Below are positions 1-7,131 of a DNA stretch of 29,727 nucleotides, piece by piece. Position 1 is the stretch's first letter; each line of letters opens with the position of its first letter. Source of the DNA: a virus; IMG/VR virus record IMGVR_UViG_3300026183_000028, positions 1-29,727 of that record; one strand, given 5' to 3'. The notes beneath the pieces were generated by a model, which saw only the letters and a program-made list of their open reading frames with translations, made no database searches and was not told the DNA's origin. The position numbers were made by a program, and so were the translations under genes.

Positions 1-290
1 TCCCATTCTGGAAGGTCATCTGCATACCACCTTTCATACTTCTCGGTCATAGATTTGCTGGTCTTTGAATTTTTATAATCCGAATATCTCTTGCATAAAT
101 TGTAGGGAGGCGATGTTACAGTAACCTCTACACAATTTCTGTCTAAAAATGGAACCATCTTAGTTACCATTGTTTCTGGATCTTTCTTGTCTGGGACACT
201 TATCTGTCTTGTAGGATTATCTGATAGAACTTCTAGGCAATCACCCAAAATCATTACTCCACTTTTAAATTCTCTTGTTATAAAACTCAT
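1..290 (-). CDS. DNA methyltransferase, N-terminal part (runs off the window)
   Basis: Partial gene; the start is the ATG at 288-290 and the 3' end lies beyond base 1. The reading frame contains GDCLEVL near residue 18 and the catalytic motif TSPPYNL near residue 73, followed by a WYADDLPEW-type segment typical of N6-adenine/N4-cytosine methyltransferases. Because the catalytic SPPY motif comes early and no FxGxG SAM motif precedes it, the beta-class order (motif IV before motif I) is likely. A strong AAGGAGGG Shine-Dalgarno sits just upstream. The ATG overlaps the TGA of the preceding endonuclease gene (ATGA), so the two are translationally coupled and read as a restriction-modification pair. 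MvaI and BcnI methyltransferases are known N4-cytosine enzymes with SPPY, which fits but is not proof of specificity. Confidence 0.8.
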   Translation of the reverse strand, partial: MSFITREFKSGVMILGDCLEVLSDNPTRQISVPDKKDPETMVTKMVPFLDRNCVEVTVTSPPYNLCKRYSDYKNSKTSKSMTEKYERWYADDLPEW

Positions 291-991
291 TTTCCCTCCT
301 TGTATATTTTATTAATGTTCTTAGGGTCTACCCTAAAGCAAGTTCCTCTATTTCTCAATGTTTTTGAGGAGCCTTTTTTTATCGACAATCTTGTTTCGAC
401 GACGATTTGGCCGCTGATGATCATTTTTTTGAATGTCTCGATGTTTACTCCTTCTTCAATAGAGGATTCTAGAATTTCACCTTTCTCTGTCCTCTTTACG
501 ATAACCAAGCTGTCCAGCTTTGTGCGTGCAGATTCTAGTAGATCGTTTAGATCCCACTCTGCGCAATTGACCTTATTTTGATCGCTGATCAATAGTCGAG
601 ATTCGTCTAAAATCAATTTGAATCCTCGACTGTTTTTTTTGTCGGCCTTAATCGTCATGTTTAATTTTTGTCTTCCGTCGGATGATTCGTAAGAATGCAA
701 GTCAAAAAAATCTTTCATTTTTGAAAGATTTTTGTTGCAAGTCCAGTTTGGCTCTTTAGAAAATAAGGTAATTTTTGACTTACCGTTTGTTGTTTTTAAT
801 TCTATTCTGGTGCCATCATCTAGTTCTAGATCTCCAGTTTTTAAATTATTTTCACTAACACCTAGGTTTTTTTCTAGGCTTCTCCCAAAGAACCCATCAT
901 CCAGTTCTCTCTGCGGTGCGCTGTTCAGTTGAGACCCCTTCATTGATGAAAGAGTTTTTCGTAGTTGATTCTTGTTCAAATTATCCTCCAT
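287..991 (-). CDS. MutH/MvaI/BcnI-like restriction endonuclease
   Basis: Predicted PD-(D/E)xK nuclease. Counting from the ATG at 991, the segment GFFGRSLEKNLG (33-44) is followed by GDLEL (53-57) and IELKT (63-67). The likely active site is E40, D54, E64 and K66: the E-to-D distance of 14 and the E-x-K pair match MutH (E56, D70, E77, K79), and KITLF then continues the beta strand typical of MvaI/BcnI-type enzymes. It lies directly upstream of, and overlaps, a DNA methyltransferase gene, so a type II restriction-modification pair is inferred. A sigma70-like promoter (1007-1035) immediately precedes it, so starts further upstream are not transcribed. The ATG at 991 has no Shine-Dalgarno. A TTG at 979 follows GGAGG by 5 nt and may be the true start. 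Confidence 0.72.
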   Translation of the reverse strand: MEDNLNKNQLRKTLSSMKGSQLNSAPQRELDDGFFGRSLEKNLGVSENNLKTGDLELDDGTRIELKTTNGKSKITLFSKEPNWTCNKNLSKMKDFFDLHSYESSDGRQKLNMTIKADKKNSRGFKLILDESRLLISDQNKVNCAEWDLNDLLESARTKLDSLVIVKRTEKGEILESSIEEGVNIETFKKMIISGQIVVETRLSIKKGSSKTLRNRGTCFRVDPKNINKIYKEGK

Positions 992-1006
992 GATTGTTAT
1001 GTTATT

Positions 1007-1035
1007 AATGTAACACATTCAGGAAGACTTGTCAA
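1007..1035 (-). promoter_or_regulatory. sigma70-type promoter P1
   Basis: On the minus strand TTGACA (1030-1035), a 17-bp spacer ending TGTGT, then TACATT (1007-1012). It should start transcripts near base 1000 and drives the endonuclease/methyltransferase pair. The -35 box lies inside the 3' end of the preceding 52-codon gene. Confidence 0.8.
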
Positions 1036-1177
1036 GTATTTTCTCTAACTTTTTTAAAAATTCTTGCTGTTGCCTGTAAGACAGGTAGTAGAAACAGCAG
1101 AAGGCGATGGTTGGAATTATTAATCCAAAAAACATCGCCTTCCAGAATACTATCTTAAACCAAAGATCGACAATCAT
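1019..1177 (-). CDS. small single-span membrane protein, unknown function
   Basis: Encodes 52 residues. A hydrophobic stretch at about residues 14-33 (AMFFGLIIPTIAFCCFYYL) is followed by a charged, probably helical tail (QQQEFLKKLEKILDK). The start at 1177 is chosen because its ATG overlaps the stop codon of the preceding gene (ATGA), as for several neighbours. A start at 1207 would overlap that gene more. It could be an accessory lysis or envelope protein, but nothing in the sequence shows a specific role. It ends immediately before the promoter of the restriction pair. Confidence 0.6.
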   Translation of the reverse strand: MIVDLWFKIVFWKAMFFGLIIPTIAFCCFYYLSYRQQQEFLKKLEKILDKSS

Positions 1178-1524
1178 TTCATGCTTTTTGAGCCTCGACA
1201 CTTCCATTTCTTTCTAGAAAGGTCATTGGCACATGGTGGGTTCTTACACTTTTTGATCTTCGCAGATCGAGCGCAATAAGCGTCGCCCTTCTTTGTTCCC
1301 GGTCTAATGCGGTCTCCACCACCTTTGGCTTGACCTTTCTGTCCGTAAGAGCGGCACTTGCCGTTTACACGTTTTGCGAACCGTTTGCCTTTAGATGGTT
1401 TGCACGCCTTCTTCTTTTTCTTTTTTGCTTCATCGATCTCTTCTTCCTGCTCTTCGACCTCGGATAAGACAGCTTCTAATTCTTCTTGAATGATGTTTCG
1501 TAATTGTTCGTTTGTTAGTTTCAT
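1174..1524 (-). CDS. leader-bearing basic, Cys-rich protein A
   Basis: Encodes 116 residues. The first 22 carry the leader shared by five adjacent genes: M-K-L-T-N-E-Q-L-R-x-I-I-x-E-E-L with V-L-S-E at 19-22. Then comes an acidic stretch, a poly-lysine run, and a basic domain with several cysteines (ACKPSKGKRF, GKCRSYGQKG, PGTKKGDAYCARS, CKNPPC). The cysteine spacing suggests a small metal- or nucleic-acid-binding domain. I recall similar PGTKKGDAYCARS segments from marine phage proteins of unknown function. It has a good Shine-Dalgarno (AAGGAGA). The leader may be a capsid-targeting tag that is cleaved after L-x-E; this is inference. Confidence 0.75.
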   Translation of the reverse strand: MKLTNEQLRNIIQEELEAVLSEVEEQEEEIDEAKKKKKKACKPSKGKRFAKRVNGKCRSYGQKGQAKGGGDRIRPGTKKGDAYCARSAKIKKCKNPPCANDLSRKKWKCRGSKSMK

Positions 1525-1537
1525 TTGTCTCTCCTTA

Positions 1538-2158
1538 TTATGGTAATGATGTTTTTGGTAGATTGTCTAGGCCTAAGTCCATGTAAAGCGAATTCATCAA
1601 TTCGAAAAGATCTTCGGCTTGTAGAGTGTAATAGCTTAGGATTTCCGTTAAATTGTCCGCAAGGTTTTTTCCTTCGATTATCATTAGTTCGTCGACCTCC
1701 ACTCCGGTAATCCCGGCAGATTTCATTACAAATGAAAAATGTCCTTCGCGAACAAGATTTAATTCCATGGTGATAATTTTGGGAGAAAATGTTTCTGCGA
1801 AAAGGTCTGACTTATACATCGGGAGGCTTTGCCTGATCTTTCTGGTTGATTGGGATTCTCCTGTCAAAACAAGAAACCTCCAAGGTTTAGCAATTTCGTC
1901 TCCGAGTTGAACTTCGTTCCCGTCGAGTTGTTCAAAAGCATTTTCGATTGTAAAGTCCATCATCCAATGACCCCTGTCGTCGTAAAAGGAAATTCCTTTT
2001 TCTAGCCTTTCAGAGTCGCTACTAGCAAAAATGGTGTCGGAGAGTTTTTCCAAGTAGTTTCTTGCTCTATCCGATCCTTTTGTCTTTGATTTTTCGCTCA
2101 AGACATGAGAAAGCTCTTCTTTGATAATTCTTCTTAAATCTTTGTTTGTAAGTTTCAC
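1538..2158 (-). CDS. leader-bearing protein B, unknown function
   Basis: Encodes 206 residues. Residues 1-22 are the shared leader (MKLTNKDLRRIIKEEL, then HVLSE at 18-22). The body is not lysine-rich, unlike its neighbours, and looks like a folded alpha/beta domain, for example GHWMMDFTIENAF and KIITMELNLVREGHFSFVMK. I do not recognise the fold. Its start codon overlaps the stop of gene C (ATGA), so the pair is translationally coupled. Its stop is 13 nt before gene A, in the same operon. Confidence 0.75.
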   Translation of the reverse strand: MKLTNKDLRRIIKEELSHVLSEKSKTKGSDRARNYLEKLSDTIFASSDSERLEKGISFYDDRGHWMMDFTIENAFEQLDGNEVQLGDEIAKPWRFLVLTGESQSTRKIRQSLPMYKSDLFAETFSPKIITMELNLVREGHFSFVMKSAGITGVEVDELMIIEGKNLADNLTEILSYYTLQAEDLFELMNSLYMDLGLDNLPKTSLP

Positions 2159-2775
2159 TTCTTCTTTCCTCTTGATTTTGATTTCTTTTTAGCTTTTTTG
2201 CCCCAAGACTTGCCTTTACCTCTTTCCTTACATGCGCCCGGGGTAGGTCGGCAGGCTGGGTATTTCTTTCTCTTTTCTCCGTCTGATCTTCCGCAAGACT
2301 TGTATCCACCTTTTCCATCGGGAGCGTTGCAATCAACCCAACCGCCCTTCTTGCCTTTGGGGCCTTTGCGCTTGAACCAATCTCCAAGATTCGACTCCTT
2401 TGAGGATTCAGTTCCGGCTTTCTTCTTCTTCTTTTTCTTCTTCTTCTCAGAGACAACATTGTGATTTTTCCATGAAGCTTTATTGGTAGATTGTAGCTCT
2501 TGGTTTTTTGAAGTCACATAGCCATCTTCTATTAATTTTGCTATCCATAATTCAATAGCGCGTTCACGGATGCCAATTGGTATAATGGCATTAGCGACAT
2601 CAGAGTTGAACATAGCTTCTGCGTTTGTTCCGGGATTTTGTTCAATAAAGTTCAACAACCCTCGCATATAATCAGATCTGCTCAAGATCTGTTGATCTAG
2701 CTGAGCATCTTCTCTTAAGACGGATTGTAATTCTTCTCGGATTATTTGTTGCAATTCTTCGTGAGTAATGTTCAT
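2155..2775 (-). CDS. leader-bearing protein C with basic DUF5872-like C-terminus
   Basis: Encodes 206 residues from the ATG at 2775, which overlaps the stop of gene D (ATGA). A start at 2802 would add nine residues ahead of the leader. Residues 1-22 are the leader (MNITHEELQQIIREEL, ending SVLRE). A helical middle domain of about 80 residues follows, then a nine-lysine run, then a Cys/Lys/Gly-rich domain with GWVDCNAP, YKSCGR, KKYPACRPTP and GKGKSWGKK. That last domain resembles the small DUF5872-type domain known from phages and large viruses; its function is not established. The strongly basic tail suggests nucleic-acid contact. Confidence 0.75.
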   Translation of the reverse strand: MNITHEELQQIIREELQSVLREDAQLDQQILSRSDYMRGLLNFIEQNPGTNAEAMFNSDVANAIIPIGIRERAIELWIAKLIEDGYVTSKNQELQSTNKASWKNHNVVSEKKKKKKKKKAGTESSKESNLGDWFKRKGPKGKKGGWVDCNAPDGKGGYKSCGRSDGEKRKKYPACRPTPGACKERGKGKSWGKKAKKKSKSRGKKK

Positions 2776-3272
2776 TTCAATTCTTTCCCGCAAGCCTTGC
2801 AAGTCTTTTTCTCGTCGATACCGGCTTTTTTCAGTTTTGTGTAATATTCTGGATCTTCGAACACATGTTCCATTGCAATCTCATGAGCTTTCTTTTCGCC
2901 GTGTTCTTTGGCTTCTTCTTTGGTGCCCATTTCAAGCTGCATGTTGATCTTTTCTAAAGACACCCCGTGCTTGTCTGCAATTTGTTGATGCATTTCTTCC
3001 ATTGTTCCATGTAATTCATCACTATGGCCGCCTTTCTCAAGCTCTTCGTTTGTCTTGTTGCCCCAGTTCTTTGCTCCGACATTGCGACACTTTACAAGAG
3101 CACCGGAAGCATAGGCGGATGGCCAAACGTCATAGCGTGAGCGCACCTTATGATAGCATGCATCCTTTTTAGCAGCTTTTTTCTTCGCCTTTTTCTTCTT
3201 GCGCTTCTCGTCGAGGACAGCAGCTAGCTCTTCCTTGATGATTTGGCGAAGTTGTTCGTTTGTTATGTTCAT
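2772..3272 (-). CDS. leader-bearing protein D with small Cys domain
   Basis: Encodes 166 residues. The leader MNITNEQLRQIIKEEL ends AAVLDE (17-22). A lysine/alanine-rich basic linker (KRKKKKAKKKAAKKD) leads to a short domain with ACYHKVRSRYDVWPSAYASG and ALVKCRNVGAKNWG, a signature I recall from marine phage and algal-virus proteins of unknown function. The rest is charged and helical, and the protein ends with CKACGK, a possible zinc knuckle half. The Shine-Dalgarno GGAGA is well placed. The gene is in the same operon and overlaps gene C. Confidence 0.75.
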   Translation of the reverse strand: MNITNEQLRQIIKEELAAVLDEKRKKKKAKKKAAKKDACYHKVRSRYDVWPSAYASGALVKCRNVGAKNWGNKTNEELEKGGHSDELHGTMEEMHQQIADKHGVSLEKINMQLEMGTKEEAKEHGEKKAHEIAMEHVFEDPEYYTKLKKAGIDEKKTCKACGKELK

Positions 3273-3286
3273 TTAGTTTTCTCCAT

Positions 3287-3766
3287 TTAATTTGATGGTG
3301 TGCGCGTCATTTCCACTTGCATCGGATTGCTAGATGTCTCAACAAATCCATGCTTCGAGTAAAAATTAGCCAAGCCTCTGGCATCTGGTAACTCAGGGAA
3401 CTGCCGTTTGATCATTGGTGGAGGTGCCGCTATCAATTTAATGGTCACTCCGTGGTCGTCTGCTGCCTTTGTAAGAAGCTCCATCATTTCGCTCGCATAG
3501 CCCTTGCGGAAACATTCTCCATTAGGTCTGCCGTCGTTTCCAACAACATCTAGACTTTCCACCCAGAGCACTTCGCCCATCATTTCTACCTTAAGGACCG
3601 TTTTGCAATTCCCATGGTCGAGAACCAATATTGGTTCGCCAAAACGATCAGCTTGTTGCATGTTGCCTAAACTGGCTAGCATTCTAGAGACTGGTGTTTC
3701 TTGTTCTAGAACCAAGCTCAACTCTTCTTTTATGATTTGACGCAAGTCTTTGGCTGATATCTTCAT
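3287..3766 (-). CDS. leader-bearing GNAT-like acetyltransferase (protein E)
   Basis: Encodes 159 residues. Residues 1-16 are the shared leader (MKISAKDLRQIIKEEL), followed by SLVLEQ. Here the position that is L-x-E in the other four reads L-E-Q. The body matches the GNAT N-acetyltransferase layout: a strand VLWVESLDVVG, a probable acetyl-CoA pyrophosphate loop around RKGYASEMMELL, and near the end LANFYSKHGFVE, the usual motif B helix and strand. The substrate is unknown. The Shine-Dalgarno is GAGG. It is the first of five adjacent genes sharing the leader, and the only one with an evident enzyme fold. Confidence 0.7.
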   Translation of the reverse strand: MKISAKDLRQIIKEELSLVLEQETPVSRMLASLGNMQQADRFGEPILVLDHGNCKTVLKVEMMGEVLWVESLDVVGNDGRPNGECFRKGYASEMMELLTKAADDHGVTIKLIAAPPPMIKRQFPELPDARGLANFYSKHGFVETSSNPMQVEMTRTPSN

Positions 3767-3795
3767 TTCACTTCCTCTTTTCGACTATAAATAGT

Positions 3796-3966
3796 TCATG
3801 CAATGCGTTTTAGAAACATTTCTGAATGTAAACTAATGTGCCCATCGCACCACATTATCCTTACAAGTCCAAGTGCAAAGCTTATCCCTATAACTATCCC
3901 AAGCCTGTGTCTTGGTTCTGGTTCAACTGTCGCAAAAGCAACAAGATCGCCAGTCCTAAGAGTCAT
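3796..3966 (-). CDS. small SH3/KOW-like protein
   Basis: Encodes 56 residues. It begins MTLRTGDLVAFATV and continues RLGIVIGISF, ending FLKRIA. The ATG overlaps the TGA of the J-domain gene (ATGA), which strongly supports it. The pattern (x-x-G-D-L-V near the start, then a G-I/V-V strand, then I-S/L-H at the end) is like four other small proteins in this window, suggesting a small beta-barrel fold of SH3 or KOW type. Function unknown. It fills an otherwise empty 196-base gap. Confidence 0.65.
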   Translation of the reverse strand: MTLRTGDLVAFATVEPEPRHRLGIVIGISFALGLVRIMWCDGHISLHSEMFLKRIA

Positions 3967-4565
3967 TTATCTTTGGTCCAGCCAAATTTTGATCTCAGAT
4001 AAACTTCGATTACATTATCTCGACAATCTTCACTATCTCCACATTGAGAGAGAAACCATGAAAACGTTTTCTTTTTTCCTTCTATCGTCTCCGAGGCTTT
4101 CTCAATATCCTCAAGAAGCAATCGATTTGCTTCCTCGACTCTGTCCAGTTCTACGTTATACTTATCTGCGATCTCAAAGAATTCAGCCCACAAATTATCG
4201 TTCAAAGCCTTTGTCAACTTTTTGAAATCCTCTTCGTGCTCTTGTCGGCGTGGATCATTTGCACTTTGTCTATCTGGGTGTAGAATTTTAACTAATTTCC
4301 TATGAGCTTTCTTGAAGTGCTTCAGCTCTAGAGGTTCGGTGCTAGATTCGCAAATAGACTCATCGTCTTCTTCCACAACTTCAAGCTGTTGAGGTGGAGG
4401 CCTATTGAGATCGTCCTCGGACAGTTCGTTTTTTTCCAAATAACTTTGAAAAGCATCTTCAAATTCACTATCAGCTTCCATTAGAAAGTCCTTAATGTAT
4501 TCTTCTTCGAATTTCAATGACCTAAACTGATTTAGCAATTGCTTAAATTTAAGGTGTTCTCTCAT
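3963..4565 (-). CDS. J-domain (DnaJ-like) protein
   Basis: Encodes 200 residues. A J-domain lies in the middle: LKHFKKAHRKLVKILHPDR at about 80-98 holds the HPD tripeptide needed to stimulate DnaK ATPase, followed by the helix EEDFKKLTKALNDN. The N-terminal 75 residues are acidic and helical, and the C-terminal part is a charged helix (ELDRVEEANRLLLEDIEKA). There is no Gly/Phe region or zinc domain, so it is a type III (J-domain only) co-chaperone. It may direct host DnaK to a phage process. Its start overlaps the nucleotidyltransferase stop (ATGA). Confidence 0.75.
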   Translation of the reverse strand: MREHLKFKQLLNQFRSLKFEEEYIKDFLMEADSEFEDAFQSYLEKNELSEDDLNRPPPQQLEVVEEDDESICESSTEPLELKHFKKAHRKLVKILHPDRQSANDPRRQEHEEDFKKLTKALNDNLWAEFFEIADKYNVELDRVEEANRLLLEDIEKASETIEGKKKTFSWFLSQCGDSEDCRDNVIEVYLRSKFGWTKDK

Positions 4566-5461
4566 TCATCGTCGCTCCCCATTCTATTGTAACTAGTGCG
4601 TAAAAGCACGGAACTCTCGGGCTTTCTGATTTGTAGGGATTCGGAGCGACCCATGAAGGTGCAATACTCACTCCAATTACGAATATTATAAAAATCATCA
4701 ACTTTTATTTCATGAGCGTCTTCATAGTTCAGAGGTGCGAAAACATCTTTAGGCTCAAACCATCTTGCGGACCATCTTTCTTCGATTGGAAGCGTTAAGT
4801 CATCTAAATGACTCGTACCAGGTGGTCGGCGGCCTGTTCCGGATCTAATAACTCTTCTGAACTCTAACCAATCATCTTTTCCAAATGTAAAAGAAGAGAG
4901 GAATCCTTCTTTCACTCCTTGTCCTTGAAAAGTCAAGTAGCAATTTTTGTCTCCACTTAATAACTTTCTATGTTCTCGAATTTGCCAAGCTGGGAAGTAG
5001 CTATGTGGAAACCTGACATAATAGCGACTGGGCTTTGTCCAATTAGATAAGCTACTCATTAGCTTAAAGGCGGTCAATGATCCATGGACCACTGAGAATG
5101 CTGTAGAATCTCTCTTGTTGCGGTGTTTCATTGGAACAGCAGTATAAAAAATCGGGATTCTTTTCTTATGATTGTTTGGATTCGGCTCATATGCTCTATA
5201 GGCCCAGACTGGGTCTCCAGCATAGTCTCCAAGTCTTTTTCTTATGATGGGAGCAAAATCATCATTGACGACGATCCAAATCGATTTACAGCCGGCCCAT
5301 GCACACTCTACAACGGCTGCTTCTATTAAATTATAATCAGGAGCGATCGGCATCATGCAATCGGGCCATGGTTGGTTAAAGTCTCTACTGTCTTGTCCGG
5401 CTATTGGGATGATTCCTACAAGGTTCTTTGTTTGAACCTTAGTGTCTCGAACATCTTCCAT
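4562..5461 (-). CDS. nucleotidyltransferase-like protein (GT-A fold)
   Basis: Encodes 299 residues. The N-terminal half resembles sugar-phosphate nucleotidyltransferases: NLVGIIPIAGQDSRDF, then CMMPIAPDYNLIEAAVVEC, and KSIWIVVNDDFAPIIRKRLG, in the order of the nucleotide-binding loop, substrate loop and following strand of that family. The usual G-x-G-T-R loop is replaced by AGQDSR, so activity is uncertain. The C-terminal 150 residues are unrecognised. The start has a good Shine-Dalgarno (AGAAGGAG) and overlaps the upstream gene by 46 nt. It may modify a nucleotide or glycan, but that is inference. Confidence 0.6.
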   Translation of the reverse strand: MEDVRDTKVQTKNLVGIIPIAGQDSRDFNQPWPDCMMPIAPDYNLIEAAVVECAWAGCKSIWIVVNDDFAPIIRKRLGDYAGDPVWAYRAYEPNPNNHKKRIPIFYTAVPMKHRNKRDSTAFSVVHGSLTAFKLMSSLSNWTKPSRYYVRFPHSYFPAWQIREHRKLLSGDKNCYLTFQGQGVKEGFLSSFTFGKDDWLEFRRVIRSGTGRRPPGTSHLDDLTLPIEERWSARWFEPKDVFAPLNYEDAHEIKVDDFYNIRNWSEYCTFMGRSESLQIRKPESSVLLRTSYNRMGSDDE

Positions 5462-6186
5462 GGTTTCTCCTTCTGTTGTTCTAATTCAAATACTTCTTTA
5501 AACGTTTTCATTTGTTTAAATCTCGGGATGGCTTCTCGAGAGTGGAAATCCATTTTGATTCTCTTGTAATATTCTTTTCCATTCTTGATCATTCCCAATT
5601 GTCCTTTTAAACCGGCCTTATCCATCATTCTAAGCGCTTTAAGGCGAACCATGCCATTACCATAGTCCGGATCTAAAAGTTGATTCTCGTCCATTATAGA
5701 GGCTACAGTGAGGTCTTTCGTATCGGAGCGAACACCTTTCCTTCTCGAAGAATAAAAATTAATTTTTCTACAAAACCTTTCTCGCGATGTTAGCACATCT
5801 ACATCATGAGCTGTACCTCTTCTCCAATAGAATTCATCATAAACATCAAAGACGCTTTCTTGCTTTCCATCGAAAATTAATGGCTCTGCATCGTAAACAA
5901 TTGTTCGATTGTTGTTCGTGATAAGATTAATGTTCTCGTCTATCCTGAGGTTTTGGACGTTTGATGGTTGCAACAATAGGCCCGTGAAGCCCATGATGAA
6001 TGACAGGTTCGCTATCATCTCTACTGGATCACTTGTGTTAAACTCTGAGAGATCGAGATTTTCAAATTGTGGGTCACATCTGTGATATGTGAGTTGGTGA
6101 GTTAGGATGCAAGGCGCTTGAGTTCTCCAAGAAAATAAAAGGCAGGATGGTGTCCTGCCTATGATTATCTTATCGTGTTTTATCAC
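5416..6186 (-). CDS. conserved phage protein, function unknown
   Basis: Encodes 256 residues. It starts with GTG, which overlaps the TGA of the gene before it, with GGAG 6 nt upstream. The N-terminus HDKIIIGRTPSCLLFSW looks like a beta-alpha-beta nucleotide-binding unit of flavoprotein type, but the G-x-G-x-x-G loop is not present. The C-terminal half is charged. It sits with the nucleotidyltransferase, overlapping it by 46 nt, which suggests a shared pathway. A terminator-like hairpin lies inside its first 60 bases (see separate entry). Confidence 0.65.
   Translation of the reverse strand: MIKHDKIIIGRTPSCLLFSWRTQAPCILTHQLTYHRCDPQFENLDLSEFNTSDPVEMIANLSFIMGFTGLLLQPSNVQNLRIDENINLITNNNRTIVYDAEPLIFDGKQESVFDVYDEFYWRRGTAHDVDVLTSRERFCRKINFYSSRRKGVRSDTKDLTVASIMDENQLLDPDYGNGMVRLKALRMMDKAGLKGQLGMIKNGKEYYKRIKMDFHSREAIPRFKQMKTFKEVFELEQQKEKPWKMFETLRFKQRTL
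6131..6160 (-). terminator. terminator-like hairpin inside a coding region
   Basis: On the minus strand an 8-bp perfect stem AGGCAGGA / TCCTGCCT with a 5-nt loop (6140-6160) is followed at once by TTTATTTTC. It lies 26-55 nt after the GTG start of the 256-codon gene. The structure is as good as the intergenic terminators here, but translation through it would normally block it. Confidence 0.5.
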
Positions 6187-6905
6187 TTACGTCTCCGACG
6201 TTGTGCCTTCTGCTTCTCTTGATCATCAAAGAAGCTGTTGAAGAAATCAGCCTTCTCCCTTTGCTCAGCTTCAAACTCATCAGAGCCTCTTCCCAGATCA
6301 ACCGGTTGTGGATTGATTGTTGACGGACCTCGTTCCATGTCAGCAAAATAAGAGTCCATTATTTGGCGAGTGGCTCCAAACCCACCACCAAACATGTAAA
6401 AATCTTGCATAGAGCCTTTGAAGCCTGTTAGACCTTTAAAGGTCGCACCAGTGCCGTGGACAAAGCGAGATGGAGCCATGGTTGTTTCGCCATAATCCAT
6501 AATTGCTTCATAATTGTCTCGAAAGAAGTCTTTATGTTCCTGTGGCACTGATGGATCTTCGAAGTAGTAATTTAGCTTGATATTCACAATTTCTTCCATA
6601 GAGGGAACAGATTCTGCTAAGAATTGGTCGTTGGAATAAAAAGTAAAACCGGAAGAAACTCTAGAATAGATTTTATCAATTTCTTTTTTTTGAGCTTGAG
6701 TTAGGTCTGGATTAAACTTCATTCTCTGCAAAGATCTTAATGATGGTCTCATAATTTTTCTATAAGCTGGTAGAAAGTCGATTGGACCCATGTGCCTATT
6801 CCAAGTCTCGAACCAACCATCTGGTGCTCCTAATTCTTGATCTTGGTTCGATTGAGCTTCAGTTAACCTAAATCTTCTCCATTCATTCAGAATCTTTTTC
6901 ATCAT
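6183..6905 (-). CDS. phage protein with cleavable-looking N-terminus, unknown
   Basis: Encodes 240 residues. The start is MMKKILNEWRRFRLTEAQ. The short basic helix with L-T-E-A at 14-17 resembles leaders of internal capsid proteins cut after L-x-E by T4-type prohead proteases. The middle is mixed and the C-terminus is charged and ends in RRRRK. I do not recognise a fold. It overlaps the small SH3-like gene by 23 nt and the next gene by 4 nt, so it is part of the long operon that starts at P2. Confidence 0.65.
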   Translation of the reverse strand: MMKKILNEWRRFRLTEAQSNQDQELGAPDGWFETWNRHMGPIDFLPAYRKIMRPSLRSLQRMKFNPDLTQAQKKEIDKIYSRVSSGFTFYSNDQFLAESVPSMEEIVNIKLNYYFEDPSVPQEHKDFFRDNYEAIMDYGETTMAPSRFVHGTGATFKGLTGFKGSMQDFYMFGGGFGATRQIMDSYFADMERGPSTINPQPVDLGRGSDEFEAEQREKADFFNSFFDDQEKQKAQRRRRK

Positions 6906-7131
6906 TTTTCTCTAATCCTTTTAAAACTTCTTCCGGAACATTTCTATATGTTCTTCCATCAAACATTACGTCATAAGCATAAAATCTTATCTTACCACCT
7001 TGCGGCGAATAGTGGGCATACATCAGAACACCAGCTGTTACAACGATTCCTACATTCGCCGATGCATCTAAGGAATAATAAATTGTAGTGTCTGGTCTAA
7101 GCATCACTAAATCACCGGGTTCAAACTTCAC
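6883..7131 (-). CDS. small SH3/KOW-like protein
   Basis: Encodes 82 residues with a GTG start (in-frame alternatives are few). KFEPGDLVMLRPD near the start, NVGIVVTAG in the middle and FDGRTYRNVPEEVLK near the end give the same G-D-L-V pattern as other small proteins here and suggest a beta-barrel. It overlaps the thyX stop by 11 nt. The charged end (LEKNDEKDSE) overlaps the following gene. Function unknown. Confidence 0.6.
   Translation of the reverse strand: MKFEPGDLVMLRPDTTIYYSLDASANVGIVVTAGVLMYAHYSPQGGKIRFYAYDVMFDGRTYRNVPEEVLKGLEKNDEKDSE

Noticed and set aside
3785-3792. TATAAATA late-promoter-like octamer on the plus strand
   Set aside because: It points to the right, against all genes of the window, and is followed only by a plus-strand frame that shadows the real J-domain gene.
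3803-4225. Plus-strand open frame of 140 codons
   Set aside because: It lies antisense to the J-domain gene and the small SH3-like gene, has no ribosome site and no recognisable protein features.
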